Below, one piece after another: positions 1-11,183 of a stretch of 64,000 nucleotides of DNA. Source of the stretch: Hericium rajendrae (taxonomy: Eukaryota > Basidiomycota > Agaricomycetes > Russulales > Hericiaceae); assembly GCA_033439255.1 (NCBI GenBank), contig CM065883.1:2356001-2420000 (forward strand), read 5' to 3'. Within the stretch, counting starts at the first letter, position 1; every line of letters begins with the position of its first letter. Position numbers and translations under genes: made by a program. Under the pieces are notes generated by a model. The model was not told the DNA's origin, did no database searches, and saw nothing but the letters and a program-made list of their open reading frames with translations.

Positions 1-1210
1 GGATGATCAGCAAAAAGATGTCAAGTCTTGCTGTTGTAGCAACAATGCTGTAGCAACAAGACCTGACAGGCATTGTGGGCCTTGCAGTTGCAGCGCTAGA
101 CTGGCACTGTGCATGCTCTTACTGTTGTGAGTGGGAATTAAATTTCTGGTGCACATGAGTGCTGGTTGTCGAAGATGGGTGAGGGCCGGTTGGCTGGTTG
201 ACCTGTTGATGAGGACGATGGGAGAAGCACAGATGGTACACGAAATATGGTGGATGATGTCAAAAAATGGTGGAATGTCATGAAACTCATCAAACATCAT
301 GAAACCTGTCGAAGAACAGTGAAAAATGAGAGCCTTGCCTGTTATCGAGTGAGACTCCTGAGATCAGCACAGTACAATGAAATAAAAGGCTTTTGGACTC
401 ACCTAGAAGCCTCTCGAATCTCCATAACACCCATCCTGCCATTGAATTGAGGAGATATGGTGAAAAGGGAAGGATTAAGATGAAAAAACAAAGAGGAGGG
501 CATCGTAAAAGTGAGACACAACTTTAAGACCAACTGACTTGCAAGTGATCTGTGATGTCACAGATACCTGACCTGCAGCTCCAGATCACCCAGTGGTGCA
601 AATCTGCATGGATCCAGGTCAGCACCTTGGACAGATTGAATACCTGTGAGTTCAGATCTAAGTCACCCACGAGTGCACTTGTGTTGAACCCTAATATACT
701 TAAAGTGATGTTTGCACAATTGATGCTCTCAGGCATTTGTATAAGTTTTTTGTTACTCTAAACCTTCATGCTAATCGACAGGCAATTTTACCAGAAAGTA
801 GTTGCCATATTTGGTCACTAATTTCTGCCAGTATACAAAATATGATTTGAAGGTAAGAATTCAATTTTTATAGTATTTTATGCATGTAAAATAGAAAAAT
901 ACTGACTAGATTATACATTGAAGAGATATAAGCTCTATTAAAAAAAAAACTGATATGATTTATGTTATTTTTTGTAAAAGTCAGAAAAAAAATCCAAATA
1001 TAGAAATTAAATTCTGCCTTTGGTGCTAGCAGCAATGCATACAAATCAATAGAAGGTACACAGGCTAACAGAAAATGTATGAGATAGTAGAAGCATACAT
1101 AAGTTTGTTGTGATGCTCATAGGTTGATACATGTGTAAGCTAATCAACAAAAGTATGCATAGGTCAAAAAATGTGAGCCAAGAGTGCATATATGAGTTGG
1201 TGTAGTGTGT
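1..1210. other. AT-rich non-coding repeat-island sequence
   Basis: No coding region can be supported here. The longest open frames are under 100 codons, overlap on both strands and have no recognisable domain. Part of the stretch (about 680-945) is an inverted copy of sequence near 7 kb. The remainder looks like eroded repeat sequence with poly-A/T runs. Confidence 0.6.
680..945 (+). repeat. dispersed repeat, inverted partner of 6990-7232
   Basis: This stretch reads almost base for base as the reverse complement of 6990-7232, including the words GTGACCAAATATGGCAACTA and CAATGTATAATCTAGTCAG on the partner. The two arms are about 6 kb apart and enclose the L0 and L1 elements and the first SINE-like unit. 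No coding capacity is visible. It may be an older repeat family or one end of a segmental duplication. Confidence 0.7.
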
Positions 1211-1212
1211 AT

Positions 1213-2410
1213 CATCTGAAAAATTGAAATTTCATATAGCCCAGTATTGATCTATATGTTTTATCATAGCACTATAAGGTCTATCACTATTTATGCCACC
1301 ACAGTTCTCAACTATGTAAGACTATGAGGCCTATCATAGCTATCATAACAGTAGTTGGACACTATATAGTGCTACATGTTTCTGAAGGATAGCTATAGTT
1401 GTTGTACAAATCATATAAATTCAAAGGCTTGCTCTGATCTATATGGTCCCTACTATGATCTCTGCTATTAGTACTGTCTCAGATCAATCAGGTACAAGAG
1501 ATATAAAGCCAAAATCAATTATATTTCATACAGCTACTAGTACAATCAAGTATATTACAAGTTCAAACAGTGCACACATGCACAATGGTACACATCATGT
1601 ACAGGTAGAGCTATGTGCAGGCATGTGTGCACTGGTAAGGCACAACAAAAGTACATATGTGCATAAGGCACTAGGTTCATGCACAAGGCATGATAAGTGT
1701 CATAGCTGTGCAGGAGGTCCAGTGGCCATGCTCACCAATATCAAGCTGTAGTGGGCCTATATATAAGATGCAATGTGCAGTGAGGATGTGTGAGATATTG
1801 AGAGCCATGCATGAGGCATAGAGGGTGAGCATAAGGCATACAGGCCCATATGTAAGGCTGCTACTAGCTTGTACAGGAGATCAACAGGGTGTGGTGGCCA
1901 TGCACAGGATGCTGCAAGCATGTGCAGAGTGTCAAGATGCTGTGGGCCTGTACATGAAGTACAGTAAGCATCTATAGGATGGTGGCTTGTATGCAAGATG
2001 TAGTGTAGCATGATGAGCATGCATAAGGCACTAAGCCTATGCATAGCTTGGTATGTCTGTGTATGAGGCATGAGGCACAAGGTACAGGCAGGTGACACAC
2101 CTGCACATAGCAACACACAATGCATGTATATAGTTATGCTGGCTGACATGCTCACATTTAGCTGTAGTCATCTCTAAGCTGTCACTGGCCCATCCACAAG
2201 GTACATCGAGATGTGGTAGATCAACATAGGGTGTGACCAGTGAACATGAGGCATAGTGAGCTGGCATGAGGTGTAGCAGGCATGCATGAGGCACTGGCCC
2301 CAGCACAATGCTACATGCCAAGTATAAGACATGAGGTACAGGCCTGCATGCAAGATGTCAGTATACCTGTACATGGCCATACATGATGGTAATTTATATA
2401 GCTTCATTGA
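1213..2410 (+). mobile_element. L-type non-coding element, 5' part (L0)
   Basis: It begins with CATCTGAAAAAT, the terminus shared by the L elements. An AGCTATNATAGCT-rich stretch (about 1255-1420) follows, and then a CATGCA-rich block (about 1560-2390). The block matches the layout of the GC-rich blocks in other L copies but is strongly CpG-depleted (TG and CA in place of CG), so it is probably an old copy. The 3' half and 3' terminus are not found next to it. The short frames across 1443-2669 are not credible genes. Confidence 0.6.
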
Positions 2411-2423
2411 TGATAAAAAAAAA

Positions 2424-2467
2424 GGAATCGTTTTGCCATGCACAGCATTGGCCCTCTTCCACCAAGT
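2424..2467 (+). repeat. conserved 44-bp tail motif
   Basis: The motif starts GGAATCGTTTTGCC and ends GGCCCTCTTCCACCAAGT. The same motif occurs at 7448-7491 (opposite strand), 46186-46229 and 48405-48448, with a partial copy at 56566-56589. At 46.2 and 48.4 kb it closes the E repeat. It also sits exactly where L1 stops, so it marks an element boundary. Confidence 0.7.
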
Positions 2468-2469
2468 AA

Positions 2470-5234
2470 TAAAATGAGCAAACAACAACGACGAGTGAGC
2501 AAATGATGACGATGAGCAAGCAAATGATGACAAGTGAGCAAATGATGACAACAAATGTGTTGATGTGGCAAGGGATGGTGGGGGTTAAAGAGCAAGAGGT
2601 AAAGCACATCGTGCCAGCCTTATATAGGAATCCCAGACAGAACTGGGATTTGTGGTTGCTGGGTGCCACTTGCCGAGTGTTGTGGCAGAGACTGGATGCC
2701 AGACTTTACTACGTTGATGCTGCTGCTCACAGATTCACAGTCCAGTAGATACACAGTGTTCTCATACATTCTAATTAAATGTATAATCTATCACTGTCCT
2801 TTTTTTCGTTGAATTTATACAAGTTTATTTGATTTGCTGAGGCTTGAGCAACAAAGCTTTGCTCATTCAGTGGCTGAAGCACCGAGTTTAACATGTCGAG
2901 ACTTCACTCCTTTTTACCAGTCTCCCTTCCCCTCCTTCGTGTTTCCTCCTCCAGCCTCCTTCCTTCCATTTCTTTCATTCTCTATTGGCTTTCAATACAG
3001 CTGGGATGGTTTTTTTTAGCAGATACTTAGAGGGCCTTAGGTGAGTAAAAAAAAAGCCTCTTATCATTTTTTCATACTAATCAAGAGAGTGTCAATCGTT
3101 TTTCGAGCAACACTCTTGATATCTTTTATTCTGTTGACCCCACATCCCCGCACTACCATCCTACAATCCTGCCACCTTTTTTGCACTCTCATCGCCCCTT
3201 CCTCGGCCTGTCTATGCTACATCCACGCCCCGCGCACAGCTCGTACACCCCATGCCTGACTCCAACAGGCTGTGACCCCTGCGCATGCCTCCGACCACCA
3301 TTCCCTTCCACGTGCACCAGCGTGCACAAGGCTACAGCATGCACACATGTGTGTACCATGTGACATCGTCTGCATGACGTCAACAACATGTGCACACGGG
3401 CCACATCAGGAAGGTTGACAACTTTCTGATTGACCTGACAATTTCTAACCCTACTGACAGCTTCTGATTGACCTGATCCACCTGAAAGCAATCTTGGGAA
3501 GCAAATATCTGATCAGACTTTTACATTCAAGAAAAGACATTTATTGTCAGATATATAAGTTTTTAATCTCTAACTAATAGATATATCAAAATCTTTGATA
3601 TCTGAAATTTTTGAAAATCTGAGAGTGTCTGATTTCAAATCTGGAGGTCAAATATCAGTCAGATGGATCAGACAGTGTCAGACACCATCAGATGCTCTCA
3701 GACAGTTGCAGATAATTTTCAGATATTTGACCTCCAGATTTGAAAAAAAAATCTCAGATCAGACACTCTCAGATTTAGAAAATTCCAGATATCAGAGATT
3801 TTGTTATATCTATTAGTTAGAGATTACAAACTTATATATCTGACAATAAATGTCTTTACTTAAATGTAAAAGTTTGATCAGATATTTGCCTGTAAAGATT
3901 GCTTTCAGATGGATCAGGTCAATCAGGAGCTATCAGTAGGGTTAGAAATTGTCAGGTCAATCAGAAAATTGTCAACCTTCCTGATGCACATCATCGCCCA
4001 TGCCCCACGTCCGTGCATGTGCATGCACCGTAGTCCCATTGCCATGGCAATGGGACTCGGACGTCATTCATGCCTATCGGCCATGACCCTGCATGCTCGC
4101 CTCAATCCCCGCAAGGCCTCATGCTCGCATTCAACACCGTGCACACTTGCAACGTCCTGTCTGCGTGCTCAAGCCCCCACACCCACTCACAACACCCTGC
4201 ACCTGCTCACAATGCCTCGGACATGCATGCCACACCCAGTTGCATGTATGCTCCTGCACCTGCTCAACTCAACATGCCCTGCGTGTGTGCACAACGATCT
4301 GCACAGGTGCACAACAATCACACATGTGTGACGTGCCATACAGTGCCTCTTCGTGCATGCAGAATGTTCTGAATGCCCGCTCCAGGCCTCCTGCACATGC
4401 TCGACACCTACGCGTGCCCGACATCCCCCGCACGTGCCCAGCTCCACCTCTGCATGCGCACAGATGCTAGTGCATGGCGGCACTGCAAGACTCCATCCCA
4501 CAACAATGCACGCACGACACCCAGCATTCGCACTCAATGCCACTTGCCTACAATGCCCTGCATGCACGCATACTCCCACATGCCCGCTCAACACCCCGCA
4601 CCCTCCAGATGCTCTGCGTACATGCGCAACATCCCACACGCATGTACGCAACCTGCACACATGCACGGCAGCCCTGACCCCATTTGTGGGCATGGCCACC
4701 TGCACACAGCTACACATGGTCCGGCTTGCCGTGCATGGACTATGTATGCTGTGCGCAGCCCATGCCTACCCCTGTGCCCTCTGTGCCGGCATTTGTGCAT
4801 GTCGCACCACCTTTTGTGTGCCCATGCTGTCTTTGCACCTGTGCCTGCACCCTCCACAGCAACTTGCATGCCCTCTGCATCCTGTGCCCTACGCAGTAGC
4901 TCGACTAGCTTACATATGTATGGTAGTAGATTTATTACAATTTATTATGATAAATTCTGACTTGTAATATCTGGTGCTTATCTGACTTGTGGTAGTAATC
5001 ATAGGCATCATAGTAGCCATAGCACACCTTGTTAATCATGATAGCCCTATGTATATCAGACTACAGGCTATAGAGGCTATGATAACCCTATGAATGTCAC
5101 ACTGTCTGCTATGTAGGCTATGATAGCTCTCATAGCTCTACATAGCTGGATAAGCAAACTTCATAGCTCTGATAGCTCAATGATAGCACCTATAATGTAA
5201 CCTGCAGCTATGTCAAATTCAAATTTCTCAGATG
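2470..5234 (-). mobile_element. L-type non-coding element (L1), 3' truncated
   Basis: The 5' terminus is at 5234 on the minus strand and reads CATCTGAGAAATTTGAATTT. Reading away from it come an AGCTATG array (about 4960-5200), a GC-rich CATGCA block (about 3130-4930), the hairpin word CATTGCCATGGCAATG (4027-4055), a second hairpin near 3085-3120 and TATATAAGG (complement of 2618-2626). L1 breaks off at about 2470, inside a GAGCAAATGATGAC-type short repeat. It matches L5 at 43.1-45.3 kb throughout, except for the extra 583-bp element at 3404-3986. The frames of 100-204 codons in the GC block overlap on all strands and are low in complexity. Confidence 0.75.
3404..3986. mobile_element. CATCAG-ended palindromic MITE in L1
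   Basis: This is a near-palindrome. The left end reads CATCAGGAAGGTTGACAA and the right end is its complement, ending CTTCCTGATG. Inside are TCAGA/TCTGA-rich arms and a mirrored TATATCTATTAGTTAGAGAT. The flanking CA at 3402-3403 and 3987-3988 is a 2-bp target duplication. The matching part of L5 (near 44.4 kb, minus strand) has the uninterrupted site GGCCACATCATCGC, which fixes the boundaries. No transposase is encoded. Confidence 0.85.
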
Positions 5235-6360
5235 AAGATCTTGAAAGGAAGATCTCAGTTTCGAGTTTTGATTTTTGAGTTCTGGGCAGATTGGGGTCTA
5301 TGTAGCATGTCTGGAATGCGATTAATCAGTACATTCTAGTGCATTTTAGAACAATTAAATCAGTGGAGAACTGCCAGACTTACCTTAAGGTCAAGATCTT
5401 GGGGGGGAGATCTTAGTTTTGAGTTTTGATTTTCGAGTTCTGGATGGTTTGGGGGCTATGTAGAATGGCTGAAAAGAGATTAATCAGTAGAGTTGAACGC
5501 ATTTTAGAACGAGAGAATCGGTGGAGAATTGAAGGACTTACCTCAAGGTCAAGATCTTGAGGGGGTAATCTCAATTTCGAGTCTTGATTTTCGAGTTCTG
5601 GATGGTTTGGGGGCTATGTAGCATGGCTGGAAAGCAATTAATCAGTAGAGTTGAACACATTTTAGAACGAGAGAATTGGCAGAGAATTGATGGACTTACC
5701 TCAAGATCATTAGAATAATGATAATTGGTTGATTTTCAACTAGGCAGATAGGCTAGCATAGCTCAGAAGGCCTCATCTGGAAGCAGCTATCAATATCATT
5801 TTGATAAGCTCTAATATACCTTAGTTGGTGCTAGATTTAGAGACCCATAAGTAAATTAGTCTGCCAGCTCAGCAAGTTAGATACATACAAGACGACCAAG
5901 GTGAGCCGTCAGGTCGAGTACCTCCTGGTTCCAAACCGTCAACCACTCAGCAGATGACTTGGAGATACCCGTCGAGCCTTGCAGCCAACATGACAAGCAT
6001 GCAGGATGTAAAGCTCATGAGAAAGCAAGACTTTACTGCTGGTGCTTCAAAACTGAAATTTTGATTATATAATCAGTCTTCAAAATTATAGATTTTTAGG
6101 CATTTCTGTACTTATAATATACTATAAGAGTAGACATTGTACTAATGCTAATTGCTCATTGATTATATTATTCTTAGTATTAAAAAATATCAAAAAAGTC
6201 TGGCATGAACTGGAATTGAACTTGCAAACTCAAGAGAACTCACACTTCACCACTGAGTTTTGATTATGTAATCATCACATGATCACCACCATGGTACGGC
6301 CATACCATGGTGAAGTGCTCATGTGATCACAACCATGGTACAGCTGTACCATGATGAAGT
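5235..6360 (-). repeat. E repeat copy, including ~157-bp tandem units
   Basis: On the minus strand this copy matches 29.1-29.5 joined to 42.26-43.14 kb, and also 47.5-48.3 kb. Positions 5235-5705 hold about three diverged tandem units of roughly 157 bp, each containing the word TTTTGATTTTCGAGTTCTGG. A unique-looking body follows, and then a tRNA-like B-box word (complement of GGAATTGAAC at about 6209-6218). L1 interrupts the copy at 5234 at the same site where L5 interrupts the 43-kb copy. The uninterrupted word TCATCTGCTGAGTGG (complement, near 5955) is the empty KDZ target. No coding region is seen. Confidence 0.75.
6285..6355. repeat. CCATGGTACGGCC-type hairpins
   Basis: Two adjacent short inverted repeats are built on ACCATGGTACGGCCATACCATGGT and ACCATGGTACAGCTGTACCAT-like words (quoted only in part). 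A paired arrangement of the same words occurs at 29118-29190. They sit at the junction between the SINE-like tandem block and the E repeat in both duplicated copies. Confidence 0.65.
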
Positions 6361-6985
6361 GCTTCACATTCTATGAGTTCTGCATGGATCAAAATGCAAA
6401 AAATATGGTTCGAAAGCTATAAATGAGTAGTATTCGATCCACTTGAGAACGAGTGAATCGGTGGAGAATTGATTGAGATAACTAAGAATCAAGCATACTA
6501 GGAGAAAAAATACAGAAGTACTTCGTGTTCTACGAGTTCTGCACAGATCAAAATGCATAAAATATGGCTAGAAAACAATGAATGAGTAAATTCTGATACA
6601 TCTAAGAATGAGTGAATCAGTCAAGAACTGACTGAGTTAGCTAAGGATCAAGCATACTAGGGGGAAAAATACAGGAATGCTTTGCATTCTGCAAGATCTG
6701 CATGGATCAAGATGCATAATATATGGCTAGAAAGCGATAAATGAGTAGATTCTGGTGCATTTGAGAATGTGTGAATTGGTCAAGAACTGACCAAGTTACA
6801 GTAAACACAGTGTAAAAGAAAAAGTCTGGCCAGAGCTAGAATTGAACCTGCAAACTCATTAGATTGAAGATGTGTGATTCTATAAGCCAACTGCCTAATG
6901 GGCATAGTCATCGTTTTGGTGTCGTTTTCACTATGAAAAGGCGATATAGAGTAAACGATTCTAAGGAATCGTAACTAGTTTTTTT
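6361..6985 (-). repeat. SINE-like unit: ~157-bp tandems plus tRNA-like head (T1)
   Basis: On the minus strand the head comes first (6985 down to about 6830). It has an A-box-like TTAGGCAGTTGG and a B-box GGTTCAATTC followed by GCTCTGGCC. Three tandem units of about 157 bp follow, each carrying CTAGTATGCTTGATCC. The start GTTTACTCTATA(T/C)CGCCTTTTCAT is shared with the copies near 9.1, 10.8 and 28.2 kb. The promoter boxes fit RNA polymerase III transcription and point to a tRNA-derived SINE. No protein is encoded. Confidence 0.7.
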
Positions 6986-6989
6986 AATA

Positions 6990-7232
6990 GAGCTTATATC
7001 TCTTCAATGTATAATCTAGTCAGTATTTTTCTATTTTACATGCATTAAATACTATTAAAATTGAATTCTCACTTTCAAATCATATTTTGTATACTGGCAG
7101 AAATTAGTGACCAAATATGGCAACTACTTTCTGATAAAATTGCCTGTCAACTAACATGAAGGTCCAGAGTAACAAAAAACTCATACAAATGCATGAGAGC
7201 ATCAATTGTACAAACATCACTTTAAGCATATA
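6990..7232 (-). repeat. inverted partner of 680-945
   Basis: This is nearly the exact reverse complement of 680-945 and lies directly beside the start of the T1 unit. It is non-coding. Confidence 0.7.
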
Positions 7233-8027
7233 AAAAAACACTATTTAATCTAATCTAATCATGAGTAGTTCAGCTCCTACCTCTGATAACTCTACATTTT
7301 CTGCTATGTCATATATCTTAGCAAATTATTTTATATATAATCTTGTGTGTTATATAGTACACACTTGTCATATCTTATTCTACTCAGCTCGATATATGAT
7401 ATACACTATTATATATACTTATACTATAGATACTTGTAATATCTACAACTTGGGGGAAGAGGGCCGATGCTCTGCACGGCAATACGATTCCTTTTGAATT
7501 GTTCTAACTTTGTAGTGTTATGCTTACAGAATTGATAACAGAGAATTGAATATACTAGTATTGTAATGCTGCAAAGATCTCCATCTTCAAAGTATATTTT
7601 TTACACTTATCTCTTATTTTAAAACTTTGTTACCAGCAAGAGTTGAACTAATGACAAAATAATGGTCACGTGCAATAGCGAGCCCGGTCAGGCTTGCTGT
7701 TGCACGTGACTTCTCAAAAATTGTGTTTACATTTATGAAGTACATAAGTGTGGTCTTTGAAGGTCTGTCAACTGTTGTATGTTGTCTAGATTGATTTTAT
7801 TTTTGCCTTCTAGGGGTCTGAATCAGTAATTTGGCTATATCTCTGTCAATTCTCTAGCTATAAACATAAACTCAAGTGTTTCTGAATAGTACTATCAATG
7901 GCCATATTAACACGATTTTTACTGATTTTTTATGCTACTCAGTATGTGTCTATTCTCAGATGATTTGATGATTTGCCCTAGACTTGAATGATTTTTTCGA
8001 TTTTTTCCTGCTTATAAATCGCTTATG
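7233..8027. other. non-coding repeat sequence with hairpin and tail motif
   Basis: No supportable gene lies here. The stretch contains the 44-bp tail motif in minus orientation (7448-7491) and an inverted repeat GTCACGTGCAATAGCGAGCC / GGCTTGCTGTTGCACGTGAC around 7668-7713. The 78-codon frame beginning at 7261 is low in complexity and ends inside the tail motif. Confidence 0.55.
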
Positions 8028-8117
8028 TAATCCGCAGCACGGGCAAAATGACGTACTCCCGTCCCCCTCATGATGTCATGGGACGGGAGTATGTCATTTT
8101 GCCCGTGCTGCGGATTA
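8028..8117. repeat. 90-bp near-perfect palindrome
   Basis: A 38-bp arm starting TAATCCGCAGCACGGGCAAA at 8028 is repeated in inverse from 8080 to 8117 around a 14-bp centre that is itself nearly palindromic (CATGATGTCATG). One or two mismatches are visible. It could be a tiny foldback element or extrude as a cruciform. Confidence 0.85.
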
Positions 8118-8945
8118 TGTAAAATCTTGAAAATAGTCAAATAGGAGGTTTTGTGATAATTCGAGTGTACCTCCTTAAGTACTGGAGATATCATCGGTCC
8201 CTTGATTGCGTCAGAAAGCTCTCCATTATACCTTTTCAACAATGCTAGGTACACTACAATTGGATGAGTCAATAAAAAGATATGGCCTCAACAAGTTTGC
8301 CCCTACCTCTAATACCAACCCTTCAGTAATTGCTACCGCGTTTTCTCAATATGTATCCGATCGTCTTGTATAATATGCCGTTGGAAAGATACGAATCAGA
8401 CCTTTCCAACGGTATCTTTAGCGTGTAAATAGCACCACTCATTGCTCCACTACAATGCAATCACTATGATCTCCTCCTCAAGGATATCTTTGAAGTGATT
8501 TGCTCATATCTCAGTCATTTCTGGACCTATTGTTATGAAAACAAATGTTCTGAGGAGGTAAAATTTGCTCTCATTATATTACCATACATCATACTCACTT
8601 ACATCAATAAAAAGATACAGACTTTACTATGAGGTACATTTATCCACTATCTTGTAACAAGTTTGCACTTTTTCATACTGAGAACTTCTGGTCCTAATAT
8701 GACTAGCATTGACTTTCATATGCATATAGTCTAACAATGATTTAGTTAGATTTCAAAGACTGAACATCTCTAAGAAATATCCAAAATTATAAGAATGGCA
8801 ATTGACAGAATCAAACTTATAATCTCACTTTATATGAGAAATTAGTTAGAGTAAATGATTCCAAGAAATTATAATGAGATATAAATGTTATGTATAATGA
8901 TTGTGAACAGTGACAGTGAGATATGTTGATTGTAAAATGAAATAA
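8118..8945. other. AT-rich non-coding sequence
   Basis: There is no gene. A short inverted repeat of CCGTTGGAAAG/CTTTCCAACGG lies at about 8382-8412. Otherwise the stretch is A/T-rich and has no repeat partner that I recognise. Confidence 0.5.
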
Positions 8946-9108
8946 AAGAATTCAAGGTTGAACTGGAATTGAACCTGCAAACTCGTCAGATTGTTGACTT
9001 CTGATTATATAAGCCAACTGCCAAATGGGGATGGTCATCGTTTTGGTGTCGTTTTCAATAGGAAAAGCTGGTATAGAGTAAACGATTCTAAGGAATCGTA
9101 ATTATAGT
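8946..9108 (-). repeat. tRNA-like SINE head without tandem tail
   Basis: On the minus strand it carries the same start (GATTCCTTAGAATCGTTTAC), an A-box-like TTTGGCAGTTGG and the best B box of the set, GGTTCAATTCC. The ~157-bp tandem units are not attached. It is probably a solitary or truncated SINE copy rather than a functional tRNA, because the arms do not fold into a convincing cloverleaf by eye. Confidence 0.65.
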
Positions 9109-10129
9109 AGTAGTCTAGTTGTATGTCTAATCAAACAAGATTCAAGATTGAATATATGATCAATGTCAAACATTGTATTGTTGAACAAAGCTAATGGCCA
9201 ATCACATGATCAATAGCAGACCTTGTTCGGCCGCACAAGGTCTGGTGGCTGTGCTTAGCTTATGTCAGCAGTAGTTGATGTTGCGCTCTCTGCTTTCTCT
9301 TCTTTTCTTCAGATAACTTTGAAGTCAGTGTGATACTACCAGTAGTGCACACTGACTACAAGGCTTGGACACACCCAGTTCCCATCTACAGCGAGTTGCG
9401 GCTGAGGTGTCCAATGATGGTGTAGGGCCATCACCAACTTTCTGGATCTCTTCTGATGATGTGGCATAGAGATTGCACCATGGCCCTCTCAATACCACAT
9501 GAATCAGAATGAGTGAAAGCTTGTTGGAATCAGATTTAGAATAGCTTTAGAATAGTGCCATAAACAGCAAGATAACATGGCAAAATGCTGATCTATTGAA
9601 CTATATGTCCGTGATGATGTGGCAGACTAATTGCTTTATAGCTCTGCTGATACTGCATCAATCATGATGTATGAGGGCTTATTGAAATTGGATTTACAGT
9701 AGCTTTCTAACAGTATAGTTTACAACATTATAGCACCACTTGTTGTTGAGATAGGAGACAATACTGTTTTGCTGATGTGGCACATAAATCGAGAAATATC
9801 TCTGCTTGGAGTGATCCGATTTTCATATTCTAAATTGGGTTGGAAAGATGTGATCAAAGGTATTTGAACACAATTTACCGTTTGTCGATTGATTGCTTCG
9901 TTGCAGAGCTATAAAGCAATCACTGTATACAGTGTATTGGCTCTCTAGGCGACTTATGCTTATGTAAGCGGGTGCTAAGACCTTGTTCGGCTGCACAAGG
10001 TCTTGTAGGATCACATGACCAAGTCTCAGGACCCATTGCTACCGATAAATTGCATTGTTTTGCTCATTTTATCAATAAACAGTATGTACATTTGTTTGCT
10101 GTGTATCATTTTAGTGGCTGTATCTTTCT
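9109..10129. other. non-coding sequence with two related hairpins
   Basis: No coding region is supported. The word GACCTTGTTCGGC(C/T)GCACAAGGTC appears twice (about 9222-9245 and 9982-10005), each time as a near-perfect palindrome. The intervening sequence contains several diverged GATGTGGCA(T/G)A words, suggesting old internal duplication. Confidence 0.5.
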
Positions 10130-10860
10130 GTGAGCAGTAAATTGTGTTGGAGACCAGCTTTCTGATATATTAGGATGCATTTGAGAACAAGTGAATTGGC
10201 TGAGTACTGATTAAGTTAGCTGGAGTTCAAGCATTCTAGGGGGAAAATGCAGAAACAATTCGCATTCTGCGAGTTTTGCACCGATCCTGACGCATGAGGT
10301 ACTGTCAGAAAGCTATCAATAAGTAGATTCTGATGCACTTTAGAACGAGTAAATCGGTTGGGAATTGACCTAGTTAGCTAGGGTTCAAGCATTTTAAAAG
10401 AGGAAAAAAAGAAACACTTTGCATTCTGCAAGTTCTTAACCGATTTGGATGCATAAAATATGATAGCAAAGCTATAAGTGAGTAGATTTAGATGCATTTA
10501 AGAACAAGTAAATCAGTGGAGAATGCACTGAGTTAGCTCAAGTTCAAGTGTCATAAAGGGGAAATGTAGAAATTCATTGCATTCCATGAGTTCTGCACAG
10601 ATCCAGATGCAAAAAATACTGTCAGAAAGCAATAAATTAGCAGATCCAGATGCATTTGAGAACAGGTGAATTGGTCAAGAACTGATCAAGTTACATTAAA
10701 TCAACAAAGTTTGGCCAGAGCTGGAGTTGAACCTGCAAACTCGTGAGATTGAAGATGTGTGATTATATAAGCCAACTGCCTAATGGGCATAGTCATCGTT
10801 TGCATGTCGTTTTCACTATGAAAAGGCGGTATAGAGTAAACGATTCTAAGGAATCGTAAA
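10130..10860 (-). repeat. SINE-like unit with tandem tail (T2)
   Basis: The head lies at about 10708-10860 on the minus strand and is followed by about three and a half tandem units of roughly 157 bp ending near 10130. The head words are GGTTCAACTCC (B box) and TTAGGCAGTTGG (A-box-like). It directly abuts the decayed retroelement fragment that starts at 10867. Confidence 0.7.
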
Positions 10861-10866
10861 TACCTC

Positions 10867-11058
10867 ATCAAATGGAAGAGATTTTCTGATGCAGAAATGT
10901 CATGGGAACCAGCTGGAAATGTTGCAAATGCCAAGAACAAGATTGCAGAGTACCATTGAAAGCACCCAGGTGCTCCAAGGCCCATCAGAAGTCTTGAAAT
11001 TGAGGCCGAGTCCTTTCATCAATCACTGCAAGAACCCTTTACTGCTAGCACATAAAAA
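10867..11058 (+). pseudogene. retroelement chromodomain C-terminal fragment
   Basis: The frame beginning IKWKRFSDAEMSWEPAGNVA continues with an NAKNKIAEYH...KHPGAPRPI motif. This is the end of the chromodomain found at the C-terminus of fungal Ty3/gypsy integrases (a W-GF-D-EMSWEP-type strand and helix). It is broken by TGA after EYH and TAA near 11055. The rest of pol is absent upstream, where the T2 SINE-like unit abuts. It is a relic of a different gypsy lineage from the element at 13-21 kb. Confidence 0.7.
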
Positions 11059-11183
11059 GGAGCCTCACGAGTCCTTTTCAAACTAGCATTCAAACTGGAT
11101 ACTACCACCACCACACTCCTTGCCCTCAACTTCATCCTCAGCCTCCTCACTCTCACCCTCACCTTTCTCATCTATTCTCAACA

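Noticed and set aside
3909-4967. Cys/His-rich frames of 100-204 codons in the L1 GC block (and equivalents at 43.4-44.6 kb)
   Set aside because: The alternating CATGCA words force Cys/His/Met codons in every frame. There is no zinc-finger spacing, and frames are not conserved between copies.
10708-10860. Possible functional tRNA gene
   Set aside because: A and B boxes are present, but the acceptor and anticodon arms do not pair convincingly and four diverged copies occur in repeats, so a SINE head fits better.
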